Shown here piece by piece: positions 32,396-43,458 of a stretch of DNA of 64,000 bases. Source of the stretch: Muscardinus avellanarius. Taxonomy: Eukaryota > Chordata > Mammalia > Rodentia > Gliridae. Under the pieces are notes generated by a model. That model had not been told where the DNA came from and ran no database searches. It saw only the letters and a program-made list of their open reading frames with translations. Both the position numbers and the translations under genes were made by a program. Within the stretch, counting starts at the first letter, position 1. The number at the start of each line of letters is the position of its first letter. The stretch lies in contig OY726561.1 of NCBI GenBank assembly GCA_963383645.1, positions 139,271,965 through 139,335,964 on the forward strand. The letters run 5' to 3'.

Positions 32396-32677
32396 TTGCT
32401 TGAACACAAACGTTGCAGTATCCTGATACCTGCTACACAGCTACTCGGTGTCTAGCTGGTGGTAGTACAAACAGCATAGATATGTTGGACAAAGGAATAA
32501 TTCACATCCTGGGAAGGATCAGGCCGGATAGTGTGAGCTTTTATCATATTTCTCAGAGCAGCAAATAATATAGAACTTACAAATTGCTCATTTCTGGAAT
32601 TTCTCACTTAACATTTTGACCCTGGGTAACTGAAACCACAAAAAGTGAAATTGCAAATGGAGGGGAGGGAAATACTT

Positions 32678-33015
32678 GTAGATTTTACATTATTGGGGGC
32701 TAAGAGGAGAGCGACTCACAATAAGCAATAAATGTTATGAATTACAATGTTTGGTGAAAAGTGCCACGCTCGCCGGGGGAGAGCTGCACAGAAGGGGTAC
32801 GGCGGCCGTGAGGGATGCACAGATGGTCATTAAAACAGGCTGCGCTAAACTCCCCCACATTTGGCAGCAGCCCTTCATAGATTGCGGCTGGAGCTTTCCT
32901 GCCATATTGTCTCTCTGCTCTTTTTTCTGTTGTTTCAGGGAGGAGGATGAAGTTGGTCCGTCTCCATTCTGCTATACTTAGCTGGAAATCTCCTGCTTCG
33001 CATAAATGCACTCAT
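32678..33015. other. Unique non-coding stretch
   Basis: No gene recognised. Confidence 0.4.
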
Positions 33016-33017
33016 TT

Positions 33018-33205
33018 AAGTGGGTGTGGCAGCGCAAGGCTGTACCCCGCCCCAGGACTGGGGAGGCTGAGACAGGAGGATCACAGGTTCAAAGCCAGCT
33101 TGAGCAACTTAGTGAGGCTCTGTCCAAATTAAAAAATAACATAGGGCCAGGGGTGTAGCTTGGCGGTAGAATGCCCCAGTTTCAATCTCCAATACCACAA
33201 AAATA
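33018..33205 (+). mobile_element. B1-dID SINE
   Basis: Plus-strand SINE (AAGTGGGTGTGGCAGCGC ... CCAATACC). Confidence 0.85.
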
Positions 33206-33564
33206 AAATAAAGCACAAACAAATGTACTCATTTAATAAATTATGGTGATGTGTGGTGTGACTTTCCTTTTTATTTTTCTACTTGGCCTCTTTCTATATA
33301 TGTGAATGGGGGGGTGGGGGGCTCTTGGACTCTGACCATTCTTTCCCTATCCTGAGTCCAACATAAATCCCAAAACCACATATGACTCACAGAACTCTGG
33401 CCAGTTCCCTTGGGTGCTAGTTAATTAGCGACAAGCGGTTTGAGTTTACTTTGATGGTTTTCCTTAGAAGAGAACAGTCTCACAGCGGTTGGAGTGGGGG
33501 TGACAGAGGACATGCCCTCAAGAGAAAATAACCTTCTTTCCTCCCATTCAGAAACAGACTTGCA

Positions 33565-33705
33565 AGCTGGGTGCGGTGGTGCACAGCTGTAACCCCAGTA
33601 CTCAGGAGGCTGAGGCAGGGGGATCATAGATTCAAGGCCAATCTGGGTAACTTAGTGAGACTCCATTTCAAAATGGGTTTAATCCCCAATCCTTCCCCAC
33701 TAAAA
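33565..33705 (+). mobile_element. SINE with internal deletion
   Basis: Left half (GCTGGGTGCGGTGGTGCAC ...) joined to the end of the right half; the ID core is missing. Confidence 0.75.
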
Positions 33706-33913
33706 TGAATTATACTTACGGTTATAGGTATGTTTCTATTTTATTAAGATATATTCCTAACATTCCAAGATAAGAGCTATGCACGTATAGGTGTCAACCA
33801 GAGAGAAGTCTTTCTGACAGGAGTTCAGAACTAAGAAGAGACTACCAAGGTGGCCTGCAGGAGGGAATGGAATTTTGATTGTTAAGAGCCAGAGTGTCAA
33901 AGGAAAAGGTTTC

Positions 33914-34108
33914 TAGCTGGGCATGGTGGCACACGCCTGTAATTCCAGTACTTGGGAGGCTAAGACAGAAGGAACGCAGGCTCATGGCCAACTTCCACAA
34001 CTTAGAGAGGCCCTCCACAATGTAGTGAGACCCTGTTCCAAAATTAAAATAAAATAGGACTGGGGGTGTAGCTCAGGGATAGGATGCCCCTGAATTCCAT
34101 CCCAAGTA

Positions 34109-34152
<44 letters not shown>
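33914..34152 (+). mobile_element. B1-dID SINE with (CA)n tail
   Basis: Plus-strand SINE (AGCTGGGCATGGTGGCACAC ...); the tail is a (CA)n of about 20 units. Confidence 0.9.
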
Positions 34153-34156
<4 letters not shown>

Positions 34157-34569
34157 GGTGGTTCTCAGTGGTAGATCTTGGATAATACCCACCAGATGGA
34201 GACCTGAAGGTAGTGTCCAGCCCTCTAACCTTTATTTCTGGTGGTTTAGTTGAGGAGACCAAGTGATCCACTCCCTACCACACACAAAACTTATAAGAAG
34301 GAAGATTTATTTGCTGATGGGCCTAGAGATTTTAGACCATGTATACAGACCATTCACCCTGGCTGTCAATCAGGAGCCAGGGCTACAAGTCCTTAGGACT
34401 TGATGGCTGGGAACAGAGGGAGAAAGAGGTAGAGACAGGTGAACATATGTTGCCCCCCAAGGCCACGTCTCCAGGAACCCACCTTCTTGCGCCACATCCC
34501 ACCTGCCTGTGTGACCACCCGTTAATTCATGCCAATTATTAATTCATCGATGAATTTTTCTCTGATGAC

Positions 34570-34835
34570 ACTAGAGACCGGGAGGTCCCCAAGTCTCCGT
34601 TCCCGGTCCTATTCTCTATTTATGCTCATTCTCTTGGGAATCTCCTCCAGTCCCACAGCTCTACAAAGTATCTGTATTCACATAATGACTTCAAGGATGG
34701 GTTTTGAACCCATACTTTCTCCATAAGTTCCAGACCCGTATATCCAGCTGCTCACTCAGCATCCCCAGTCACGTGCCCAATGGATATCTCAAAGTGAACA
34801 TTTCCAAAGCTGAGTTCTTGGTCTTTGGCCACCCC
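34570..34835 (+). mobile_element. L2 3' region
   Basis: CCAGACCCGTATATCCAGCTG and TGGATATCTCAAAGTGAACA then CCAAAGCTGAGTTCTTGGTC follow the L2 consensus. Confidence 0.7.
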
Positions 34836-34840
34836 CAGTG

Positions 34841-34937
34841 GAACCATGTCAGAATATCTGATCTCATTTCAACCTCAGGATCATTTGGAAATCACTTAGT
34901 TTTGATTCTTAGAACTGGACAGGAGCTTAGAGGTAAA
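34841..34937 (+). repeat. 97-bp inverted repeat, left arm
   Basis: GAACCATGTCAGAATATCTG at the outer end. It matches the reverse complement of 35444-35540 at 87 of 97 positions. Confidence 0.95.
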
Positions 34938-35443
34938 AAGAAATGTATGTTTATTCCTTTGATAAACATGTAGTAAGTCCCTGTATGTGCTAAGAACTCT
35001 CCTAGTATATTGGGATGTATCAGTGAAGAATAAAGAAAAAAACCCTGACTCGTGGAACCCACATAGGAGCGGCAGGGAGGGGGCTTAGGAATGGTGACAT
35101 GGCAAATTACCCAGAGTGCTAGCAGGCAAAGGGCTAAATAACGAAAAAGAAAGTCCAGCAAGATAAAAGCAACTGCGATGAGAAACATTCAGCGGTGCTA
35201 CAGGACTAAAATGGTGCCACTGGAGGTGATAGTTGAGAAAAACAAACAAACAAACTTGAAGGTTGTATGCAGATCTGTGGGGCAAAGTCATTCCAGACGA
35301 GACAGCGGCTGGCAGGGAGACTTTCGGGTGGCAGCCTACGTCAATGAAGATGCCGGTGTGCGTGAAGTGGTGTGAACGAGGAGGTGGCGGGAGAAATGAG
35401 CCAGAGGGGAAACCGAGGAGAGGGGTCGTACTGCATATAATCT
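34938..35443. other. Spacer of the inverted repeat
   Basis: No gene. Its left part resembles an old mammalian interspersed repeat (GATAAACATGTAGTAAGTCC). Confidence 0.45.
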
Positions 35444-35540
35444 TTTATCTCTAAGCTCCTGTCCAGTTCTAAGAATCAAAACCGAGATATTTCTACAGAA
35501 TCCAGAGGTTGAAATGAGATCAGATATTCTGACATGGTTC
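35444..35540 (-). repeat. 97-bp inverted repeat, right arm
   Basis: Reverse complement of the left arm across a 506-bp spacer. Similarity stops sharply at both ends of the arm. Confidence 0.95.
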
Positions 35541-35845
35541 TTTAGTTCTCCCTAAAGAAAATGATTAAGAAGGAAGACCTGGAACATCTCTGGTTCTCTC
35601 TTAACAACACAAGGCATTTTGAAACCATTACTGTCTTCTGATGAATGAGGGAAAAAATATGCTTCTAAAATGTGTCCACTTGGCTTATGATAAGCAAGGT
35701 GTTTTTTTTCAACCCTATTTGCTGGCCATTACACAGTTGTCTCATGGCCACTCCGGGCTAATGGAGCAGGCTCCATCAATAATGCTATACTAGAAAGCTT
35801 TCCCTCTCCAAGAAAAACCTCTACCACCTACCAAGACATGATGTG

Positions 35846-35847
<2 letters not shown>

Positions 35848-35900
<53 letters not shown>
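35848..35900. repeat. (TC)n microsatellite
   Basis: About 25 TC repeats. Confidence 0.95.
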
Positions 35901-35902
<2 letters not shown>

Positions 35903-35917
35903 CCTTCTCTCTCTTCT

Positions 35918-35975
35918 ATTGGTACTGGGGACTGAACTCAAAGGCTCTCTACATTCCTGCTATACACTAGTCCAA

Positions 35976-36064
<89 letters not shown>

Positions 36065-36140
36065 CTCACTAGCTTGCAATCCTCCTGTATCAGCCTTCTA
36101 AGTACTGGAATCACAGGTGTGCGCCACCATATCTGGCTTG
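35918..36140 (-). mobile_element. SINE split by microsatellite
   Basis: Minus-strand SINE with right half at 35918-35975 and left half at 36063-36140. (TA)n(TG)n (35976-36062) lies between them. Confidence 0.8.
35976..36062. repeat. (TA)n(TG)n microsatellite
   Basis: About 24 TA then about 19 TG repeats. Confidence 0.95.
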
Positions 36141-36191
36141 CTTCATATCTTTTAAGCCTCCATTATTAGATGCATACAAATATCTACTTTT

Positions 36192-36250
36192 TATGTATGT
36201 ACGTATGTATGTATGTATGTATGTACGCATGTATATATGTATGTATGCAT
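36192..36250. repeat. (TATG)n microsatellite
   Basis: TATG/TACG tetranucleotide repeat. Confidence 0.9.
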
Positions 36251-36365
36251 TTATCACTAGAAAGTGACTCAGACTGATAGCTGGTTGTGGGCACTAGAGT
36301 TAGTTTAGCCATGATTTGTGCCAAATAATAGTCACCCCAAAACGTAGTTTTAAAATAGCCATTTA

Positions 36366-36555
36366 GCGGCCAGGTGTGGTGGCGCACGCTTGTAATCCCC
36401 ACGCTTGGGAGGCGGAGACAGGAGGATCGCGCAAGTTCGAAGCCAGCCACACTGGCTTAGGAGACCCTGTTTCCAAAAATAAAATAGGTCTGGGAGTGTA
36501 GCCCAGAGGTAGAAGGGCTTCCAGGAACCCCAGTACCACCAAAAAAAAAAAAAAA
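36366..36555 (+). mobile_element. B1-dID SINE (young subtype)
   Basis: Plus-strand SINE flanked by AATAGCCATTTAG on both sides, a clear target-site duplication. Confidence 0.95.
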
Positions 36556-36954
36556 TAGCCATTTAGCCAGTGCATTGTTCTTTGGGTTGGCAATTCAGGG
36601 CTGAGCTCGGCAAGGCAGTTCTTTTGTTCTCTGCTGAGGGGCTTCTTTTAGCTGCCCGAGGTAAGAGACGAGCTCAAGGAAGAGCAATTTCAGTAGTGAG
36701 CAGGTCGAGAGAGACTATACATGGGCAAGACATACTTCCCTCATCTCCAGTCTCAAAAGACCAAGAGCCAGAAAATGGTGTCACCAGAGAATCCAAGGAG
36801 GGACCCAGAAGAGAGGCTGAATTCAGGTGCCCAGGTCTTGGTGCCCCCCACAATGCTATGATCCCAACAGTGAACCCAAAGATGAACATGCATGGACTGA
36901 ACATATATGTATGAATATAAAATCTTTGAAGTTATTCAAACATTAAAGGAATAA

Positions 36955-37092
36955 GCCTGAGACAGGGTATCACAGGTTTGAGGCCAGACCTAGCAACTTA
37001 GGAAAACCCTGTTTTAAAATAAAAAATAAATTAGAGCTGGAGGTGTAACTCAGAGGTAGAGTGCCTCTGGGTTCAATTCCAAGTTACCACAA
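36955..37092 (+). mobile_element. 5'-truncated SINE
   Basis: Begins CCTGAGACAGGGTATCACAG; right half GAGCTGGAGGTGTAACTC; tail runs into GAAAG and GGAA repeats. Confidence 0.8.
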
Positions 37093-37170
37093 AGAAAGCG
37101 AGAGAGAGAAAGTAGGGAGGGAGGGAAGGAGAGGAAGGAAGGAAGGAAGGAAGGAAGGAAGGAAGGAAGA
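37093..37170. repeat. (GGAA)n microsatellite
   Basis: GAGA then GGAA tetranucleotides. Confidence 0.95.
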
Positions 37171-37370
37171 TTCTACCACAAAAAATCACAAAGCAGCAAA
37201 AATTACACAAGGGAGAAACAAGCTCTGAGTGGTACCCAGTCTCTATGAGCTCTGCTTAGGAGAACTTGGGGGAAACCCACACTTTTTACATGTCTGGAAA
37301 CCAGATCTGACCCTAACAGTCCTAAAACTTCCAGTTTCCTCAGGTCAGCGACCTCTACTGTATGCTCAAA

Positions 37371-37440
37371 AGTGTAAACTACATTATGATGTGAAGACTG
37401 TAATGCCCCAATAAAAGTATTTTAAAAATAAAAAAACTTT
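37371..37440 (+). mobile_element. L1 3' terminus
   Basis: ACATTATGATGTGAAGACTG then TAATGCCCCAATAAAAGTAT, with A-rich tail. Confidence 0.65.
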
Positions 37441-37584
37441 AAAGAAACCATTATAATAAAACGTGCAAAGTGCTCCATTCTACTGATAAAAACCCTTAAA
37501 TTTTGCAGAGCAAACCCAACAGATACCAAGTCTGTTCAAAACACATTTTAATTCTAAAATTAGACTACCGACTGATTCAACACA

Positions 37585-37700
37585 GGAGGCTCCATGTGAC
37601 TCGACCTTTCTGGGCCTTAATTCCTTCATCAGAAAAAGTAATATCCCCAGAGCGACGTCAGGTGGTAATGAGATAAGAGAACCCGTGGAGAATTTAAAAA
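37585..37700 (+). mobile_element. MIR remnant
   Basis: TGGGCCTTAATTCCTTCATC in the MIR core/tail register. Confidence 0.45.
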
Positions 37701-38440
37701 CACATGTGAGCCACTCTTTCCACTTGGCGGGTGGGGGACAGATGCCTCGGAGTCTGGAATGAATGCGGGATAAAAATAAATGCAGAAGAAGGAAAGGGAA
37801 GAGCTTTTCCAGAGCAGGAGACGGGGTTGGGAGCTACGTCTAACCGCCGTTGAAAACCGACTAAAATAACCCGCCGTATAGAGAGGAAGGATAACGCCTG
37901 GCTCACAGTCCGGGGGATCTCAGTCCATGGTGAGTGGCCCCTTGCTTTGGGTCTGCAGCAAGGCGGGGCACCACAGTAGGAGCAAGTGGCCAAGAATGCT
38001 GCGCACCTCTCGGAGCCAAGAGGAGAGGAAATCAAAGCAATATCCCCTGCAAGGACGTGCCCCCACCACCTAACTCCCCTGTTGGGCCACACCCCCTCCA
38101 GGGCCCAGCACCTCCCAGGAGCGCCACGGACTGTGACCGAGCCTTTAACACGTGAGCCTGTGGGGGACACGCCAGACCCAAGCCGCAGGGCTGGCGGAGA
38201 GGTCAATCAGAACCAGAGAGAGATGTGCGGCCCGGGCCGGGCAGGGGTTCTCAGGTGCAAAAGGCTCACGGCCTAGCAAGGAGATGGACGGGAAGCGATG
38301 TGGAGGTGGGGAGGAAGGGCAGAAAGGGAAATGAGGACAAGGGCCCGGCAGGAGGCGGTGAGCTCCCTGGAAAGAGGACAGCTGGGGGCTTCACAGAGAC
38401 AAAGAGCTGAGCGGGGTATTGACCCAGGTGAGCCACAAAT
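37701..38440. other. GC-rich unique stretch
   Basis: Overlapping open frames on both strands (up to 170 codons on the minus strand). No domain or splice structure recognised. Confidence 0.4.
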
Positions 38441-38445
38441 GACTC

Positions 38446-38640
38446 TCATATCATGGCGGCCGGAAGCCGCTCACACATCATGGCGGCCGGAAGCCGCTCT
38501 CTCATCATCCGGCTGAAAGTCGCTCTCACCTGGAAACCGGAAGTCGCTCTCACCTGGAAACCGGAAGTCGCTCTCACATGGAAACCGGAAGTCGCTCTCA
38601 CATGGAAACCGGAAGTCGCTCTCACATGGAAGCCAGGTAT
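38446..38640 (+). repeat. Minisatellite array A with GGCGGCCGGAAG / ACCGGAAGTCG units
   Basis: About seven units of 24-30 bp. The first units read ATCATGGCGGCCGGAAGC; later ones read ACATGGAAACCGGAAGTCGC. Each carries an ETS-like CCGGAAG, and the first type also has a YY1-like ATGGCGGC. Confidence 0.9.
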
Positions 38641-38689
38641 CACGTGAGCCTACACAGAAGATACCTATTGAGTGCGTGTGTGCGCGTGC

Positions 38690-39068
38690 ACTTTACTGGG
38701 GACCGAAACTTGGGGGCTCTACCTCCGAGCTCTACTTCCAGCCCTATTTTATTTTTATTTGACATCAAATACAGAGATTCCTGTCTTTGGAAACTTGGTG
38801 GCTCAGTTAAGGCTGATGCTGTTAATGAAAAGACGAAACAAAAGGCGTGGCTTCACTATGAACGAGAACTTCTGCAATGTAAGTAGTAAGGATCGTGGTG
38901 GTTTGGGGAAGAACTCCCTCACCCTCCTGCTGGATTCTTCTGGCTCCTAAGGGTCTAAGTCGTGGAGGCCCTTGCTAAAAATTGCTGAGGCTGTCCTCAA
39001 ACCTGTGATCCTCCTGTCTCAGCCTCCCTAGTACTAGGATTATAGGAGTACGCCACCATGCCCAGCTT
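38690..39068 (-). mobile_element. SINE split by about 205 bp of unknown sequence
   Basis: Right half 38690-38760 and left half 38970-39068 in the normal minus-strand order. The intervening 38761-38969 is not a repeat I recognise. Confidence 0.75.
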
Positions 39069-39202
39069 AAATGCTTTCTAAATAAATGAAAGAAAGATGT
39101 TTCCCATGGATGTATCAGTATCATGACTGGATAAAATGTGCCATTTCCAGGAAATCACGAGTGATTTGTCACTACTCCAGTGAAAAGCTGAAGGGACCCA
39201 CC

Positions 39203-39335
39203 AGGCGTGGTGGTGCACACCTGTAATCCCGGTACTTGGGAGGCTGAGACAGGAGGAGCACAGGTTCACTGACAACCTTAGCAAGTAGTGATACTCTCAG
39301 CAACACAGCAAGATCCCGTCTCAAAACAAAAAATA
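39203..39335 (+). mobile_element. SINE left half
   Basis: CCAGGCGTGGTGGTGCACAC to ATCCCGTCTCAAAAC; right half missing at the border of array B. Confidence 0.8.
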
Positions 39336-39340
39336 AGGCC

Positions 39341-39560
39341 AGAGCGACTTCCAGCCTCCATGATACGGACGGCTTCCGGCAATCATGATGACAAAGCAGC
39401 TTCCGGCCGCCATGATGTGAGAACAACTTCCAGCCTCTATGCGATACGACTTCCGGCCGCCATGATGTGAGAGCGGCTTCAGTCCTCCATGATGTGGGAG
39501 CAGCTTCCAGACTCCGTGATATTGGAGCAGCTTCCTGCCAATATCAGTGATGCTTTGGAG
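39341..39560 (-). repeat. Minisatellite array B, inverted relative to array A
   Basis: Units such as CTTCCGGCCGCCATGATGTG are the reverse complement of array A units. About eight degenerate units. Confidence 0.9.
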
Positions 39561-40440
39561 CTGACCCTATGGACTGAAACCAAAGCCAGACTCCTGAGTA
39601 GTCTTCTTCCTTCAGCCCCACCCCTCTTCACAAAGGGGCCTCTGTGAGGTGGAGGGCACACGCCCAGGCCTGGACTCCTGTCCATCTCCCACCCTGGTCC
39701 GCTGGGTGCACACACACCGACAAGGATGTTACTGTGCCCCTCCTGCAGCCTCTCAGAAGACACCTCTTGGTGTCTTCACCCACTTCTGCAGGGCTGCTTA
39801 GCGGGTGACTGTAAATGGTGTCAGAAAAATACCCCAGAAAAAACGTACATAGGAAACATTCCTCTTTACTCCTGAAAACCAAATGGATTAAGCGCAAATG
39901 CAGAGCCGCCGAGTGAAGTCACCCCCGCTGGTCATCAGCAGCCTGGCAGGTGGGAAGGAAGGCTTGTCATGGGCGCTAAGGGCAGCCTGAGTCCCTGCTC
40001 CCACTGGCTCTGAGGGTCTGGGATGGGTGCCTCTGGGTGGCCACTGACAGATCCATCCACCTGCAAGCCTCCTACTACCGTCCAAGCAAATCCTCCTGCC
40101 AATTTGTGCACCAAGGATCTGACAGCAGGAAGAGGTGAGTGCAGCCGTGCAGTGTGGGGGATTAGAGGCAAAACAGGGACACTGTCAGGGCTGCACCTAT
40201 CCCAACGGCTCCTCCTTGAGATCTTTTATAGTCTGGGAGGCTTTTTACCTACATCAGGAGACAGGCTTTACTCAACACGTGATTCTGCCCTTCACTCCCC
40301 ACCAGAAGCCCCAAGCCCCTAGACTTTTCTGCAGGACAGGACACTATATGAATTTCCATTGTCTGGCTTTTCCTCTAGTTCCCTATTTTGTGGGGCTCCC
40401 ATGCATATGCAGGCTGTTATAACATGTCTTTTCTGTTTAA
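39561..40440. other. Unique stretch; no gene accepted
   Basis: A plus-strand donor-like GTGAGT follows GGAAGAG near 40136, but no coherent exon is visible on either strand. Confidence 0.35.
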
Positions 40441-40443
40441 AAA

Positions 40444-40512
40444 TAAAATAAATTAGGGCTGGGACATGGCTTGGAGGTAGAGTACCCCTGGGTTTAATCC
40501 TCAGTACCATAA
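40444..40512 (+). mobile_element. dID SINE half
   Basis: TTAGGGCTGGGACATGGC to TAATCCTCAGTACC. Confidence 0.75.
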
Positions 40513-40520
40513 AGGGAAAA

Positions 40521-41150
40521 AAAAAGAGTTGAAGGGGCAGATCAATAAGCACCCCCAGCGAGGCCGTAGATGGCACAAAGTCCAGCTCTCTGAGCCTGTG
40601 GCCGCCACACGGGTGTTTTTGAGTGCGTCCTCATCTGGATTTGGAGAGCTGGGGAGACTGGAAAGCAGCCCAGGTAGACGGACTGTGACAAGCGCAGTGC
40701 GTGCCGCTCAGATGTGCCTTCGAGAAGGGTCTGTGAGTGGCCGCAGCTGCTAGGAGGACTCTCGGCAGAGTGCGTCAGCTGGCTCCCTCAGGGCGCCTCC
40801 AGGCGTGCCCTTGCGGGCTGCCCATGCCCGATGGCTGAAGGAAGCAGGAATGCTGGTCCCACCCCTTCAGCCTGCCCTGGGCCACTCTGGGAAGCCTTGT
40901 GTGGCCCAGAGCCCGCCCTGGGTCTGTACCATGGTTCAGCCTGTCCTTCTGCCCCTTTCTGCCTCTCCCCAGGCCAGAGCCACAGAGACAGGAGAAGGGT
41001 GAAGCTGGCACAGTCAAAAAGCCAAGCACTTTCTCCTCCAACCTCCCACGCCCTGGACCCCGGGGCCTAACCTTCAGATTCTCAGGCGGCCGCTAATGGT
41101 TTGGGACAAATGTAGTTCAGCAAAAGGCGCCCTGACTCGGGATCAGAAGT
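40521..41150. other. GC-rich unique stretch
   Basis: Open frames on both strands, up to 118 codons, without recognisable domains. Confidence 0.4.
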
Positions 41151-41310
41151 TCACAGCCCGTGTCTGTTCCACATCAAGGTCCAGCCACCTTGCTTCTCTG
41201 AGATAGTTCCCTCATCCCCAAAACAAGAACAAGACATCAGAGTTAGTGGTGGGAATGGCCAAATACTTAATACAGCATGGGGCAGGGCTTCATAAATGGC
41301 ACATACGAGG
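41150..41310 (+). mobile_element. MIR remnant
   Basis: CCACCTTGCTTCTCTGAGATAG and TCCCTCATCCCCAAAACAAG fit the MIR core. Confidence 0.5.
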
Positions 41311-41556
41311 ATGGGGATGAAGCGTCTCTAAAACAGTGGATAACCGCTTCTGCCTCTCCTCTCCACCTCTGGACCTCAGGATTGATGAGGTTTTTGCTGG
41401 GAGTCAGGGGAGCTGCAGGGAAGGGTTATACCACCACCTAGAAAACGCAGGGGGAACTGCAGTTGGACCTCAGGCACGTTCCCCAGGTGGGAATCAATGC
41501 CCTTGAATGTCTCCTACCCATGGTTCTCTTATTACTTTATTATTTTTTATTTTATT

Positions 41557-41648
41557 TTTTGTGGTACTGAAGATGGAACCCCAGGGGCATTCAACTTCTG
41601 AGCTACACCCCCAGCCCTATTATTTTAATTTTTATTTTTTACTTATTT

Positions 41649-41683
<35 letters not shown>

Positions 41684-41890
41684 TTGCGGTTCTAGGGATG
41701 GAACCCAATGGCATTGTACCTCCGAGCTACACCCCAAGCCCTATTATTTAGTCTTTTTATTTTTTGAAACAGGTTCTCACTGAGTTGCAAAGGGCCTTGC
41801 TAAGTAGCTGATGCTGTCTGAGAACCGCATTTCTCTGGTCTCCGCCTCCCGAATGCCAGGATTACAAGTGTGAGTCACCATGCCTGGCTC
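41557..41890 (-). mobile_element. Two minus-strand SINEs, one inserted in the other's tail
   Basis: A dID half (41560-41620), then (ATTT)n (41640-41685), then a complete SINE (41686-41890). Confidence 0.8.
41640..41685. repeat. (TTTA)n microsatellite
   Basis: About nine ATTT units from a SINE tail. Confidence 0.9.
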
Positions 41891-41899
41891 TCTTATTAC

Positions 41900-41900
41900 T

Positions 41901-41942
<42 letters not shown>
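41900..41942. repeat. (TG)n microsatellite
   Basis: About 20 TG repeats. Confidence 0.95.
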
Positions 41943-41944
<2 letters not shown>

Positions 41945-42375
41945 AACTCCTGGACACAGGAATGGCAGAGGAATAGGAGTCAGAAGTGGCAATAATCACA
42001 ACTGAAACCAAACACCATATTCTTGGATAGATGCAGGTGGCCTCCTCCTCCCTGCGCAGCTGGAACTCTAAGAGAGAGAAGTGACCCGCACCCCACACAG
42101 TGAGCAGTTCTGTCTGCCACGCGGGATGGAACATCCGCCGTCCCCTCCCCAGCTGAAAGTGCTGCGACCAAAGTCAGAGACGAGGAGTGCGTGAAGGAAG
42201 CAACCGACAGTATTCCTGGGCATTAGAGAAAACCTGGATGCTCCCAAAACGACCGCCTCTGGGGGAGGAGACCGTGGGCGCACACTCTTCTGTACACATG
42301 TTTTTGTGCTGTGCAGATCTGTAGCCGTGAACGCACAGCCATCTCTTCATAATCAGAAAAAGTGTCATCAGACTT

Positions 42376-42610
42376 TTATAATGTGCTTTTATTGGTGCAG
42401 TATAGTCCCAGTCATAACGTACACCATGTCGACAGTGACATACATGCACACAGCACTGGATGCCCCCTCCTGCCCACCCCCCTCCCCAATACGGAGTACT
42501 AAGACTGCCATCGGTACGTTCACACGTGCGCACACAGTCGATGGTAGGGTTACCACCGATGAACCTGTCTTCTCCCTTCCCGTCATCAAAATTCTAATGT
42601 TTCTTTGAAC
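42376..42610 (-). mobile_element. L1 3' end fragment
   Basis: TTTTATTGGTGCAGTATAGT is the reversed L1 terminus; C-rich block (CCCACCCCCCTCCCC) is the reversed G-rich 3'UTR. Confidence 0.75.
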
Positions 42611-42859
42611 ATTCTATCCGACCTGGTTCCTTTCCCCGTCTCCAGTGTCATCAGACCGTGTGGAGGAGCAAAAAGGATTCTAGACATTATAGTTGCTGAA
42701 CTAGGAACTTTCCAGAAATCAGGCTCCACCAGACAACCACCGTCTTAGGGTTGGTTATGAAGGTTAAGAATCCATAGCCGAATGAGCCCCGACCCCCAGT
42801 TTGACTCTATTTGGATATCTTGTCGTTAGCTTAAATGAGCACGGGGTGGGGTCCTAATG

Positions 42860-43110
42860 CAACAGGATTGCATGACAGGTCTACTAAGGAGAAGAGACGC
42901 CAGAGTTAGCCCCCCCCCCGTCACTCTTCCTCCTTCCCCGCCACGAGCAGGTCCCAAGAAGGACCAGGTGGGGACACAGCCAGGTGGTGGCCGCCGGCGC
43001 CCCAGGAGGAGAGCCCCAACAGGAGCAAGACAGGTGGCGCCTGGACCTTGGATTTCGTCCTCCCGACTGTGAGGAGTCAGTTCCTGCTATTTAAGGCACG
43101 CGGTCTGTGC
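42860..43110 (+). repeat. Interspersed repeat with CAGTTCCTGCTATTTAAG tail
   Basis: GACTGTGAGGAGTCAGTTCC then TATTTAAGGCACGCGGTC resembles the tail of an old mammalian repeat; family not named. Confidence 0.4.
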
Positions 43111-43202
43111 TAGCTTGTTAGGGACTGATGTGCCATCTTGCAGCAGCTCTCCAAGCCGGGCCCTTCAATGCCTTAGACCTTCCTCTGCCCAGTTCCCCGT
43201 GA

Positions 43203-43256
43203 GTGAGTGAGAGAGAGAGAGAGAGAGTGTGTGTGTGTGTGTGTGTGTAAGAGAGA
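43203..43256. repeat. (GA)n(GT)n microsatellite
   Basis: GAGAGA followed by GTGTGT at the end of a minus-strand SINE. Confidence 0.95.
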
Positions 43257-43260
43257 CAGA

Positions 43261-43458
43261 CTAGGGATTGAACCCAGGGGCATTCTACCTCTGATCTACA
43301 TCCCCAGCCCAATTTTATTTTTTATCTTGCAACAGAGTCTTGCTAAGTTGCTGAGGGCCTCAGTGAACTGTAGAGGTCGGTCTCTCCAACCTGCAATCCT
43401 TCTGTCTCAGCCTCCCGAGTCCTGGGATGACAAGCGTGGGCCACCACACCCGGCGGCA
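43261..43458 (-). mobile_element. B1-dID SINE
   Basis: Minus-strand SINE, TAGGGATTGAACCCAGGGG to CACCACACCCGGC. Confidence 0.9.

Larger units (their letters stand above)
31632..32677 (+). mobile_element. MER2/Tigger-like DNA transposon
   Basis: Starts CAGTAGTCCCTTTACCC and ends with an inverted, decayed copy (GAAACCACAAAAAGTGAAAT ... AAATACTTG). Internal CTTCTTGTGATGATGTGAGA is typical of the family. Non-autonomous: no transposase frame. Interrupted by an LTR-like repeat (31747-31940) and a SINE (32165-32395). Confidence 0.75.

Noticed and set aside
37694..38206. 170-codon minus-strand open frame
   Set aside because: Overlaps plus-strand frames in GC-rich DNA; no domain or exon borders found.
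39935..40171. Possible exon before the GTGAGT near 40136
   Set aside because: No convincing acceptor, domain or frame on either strand.
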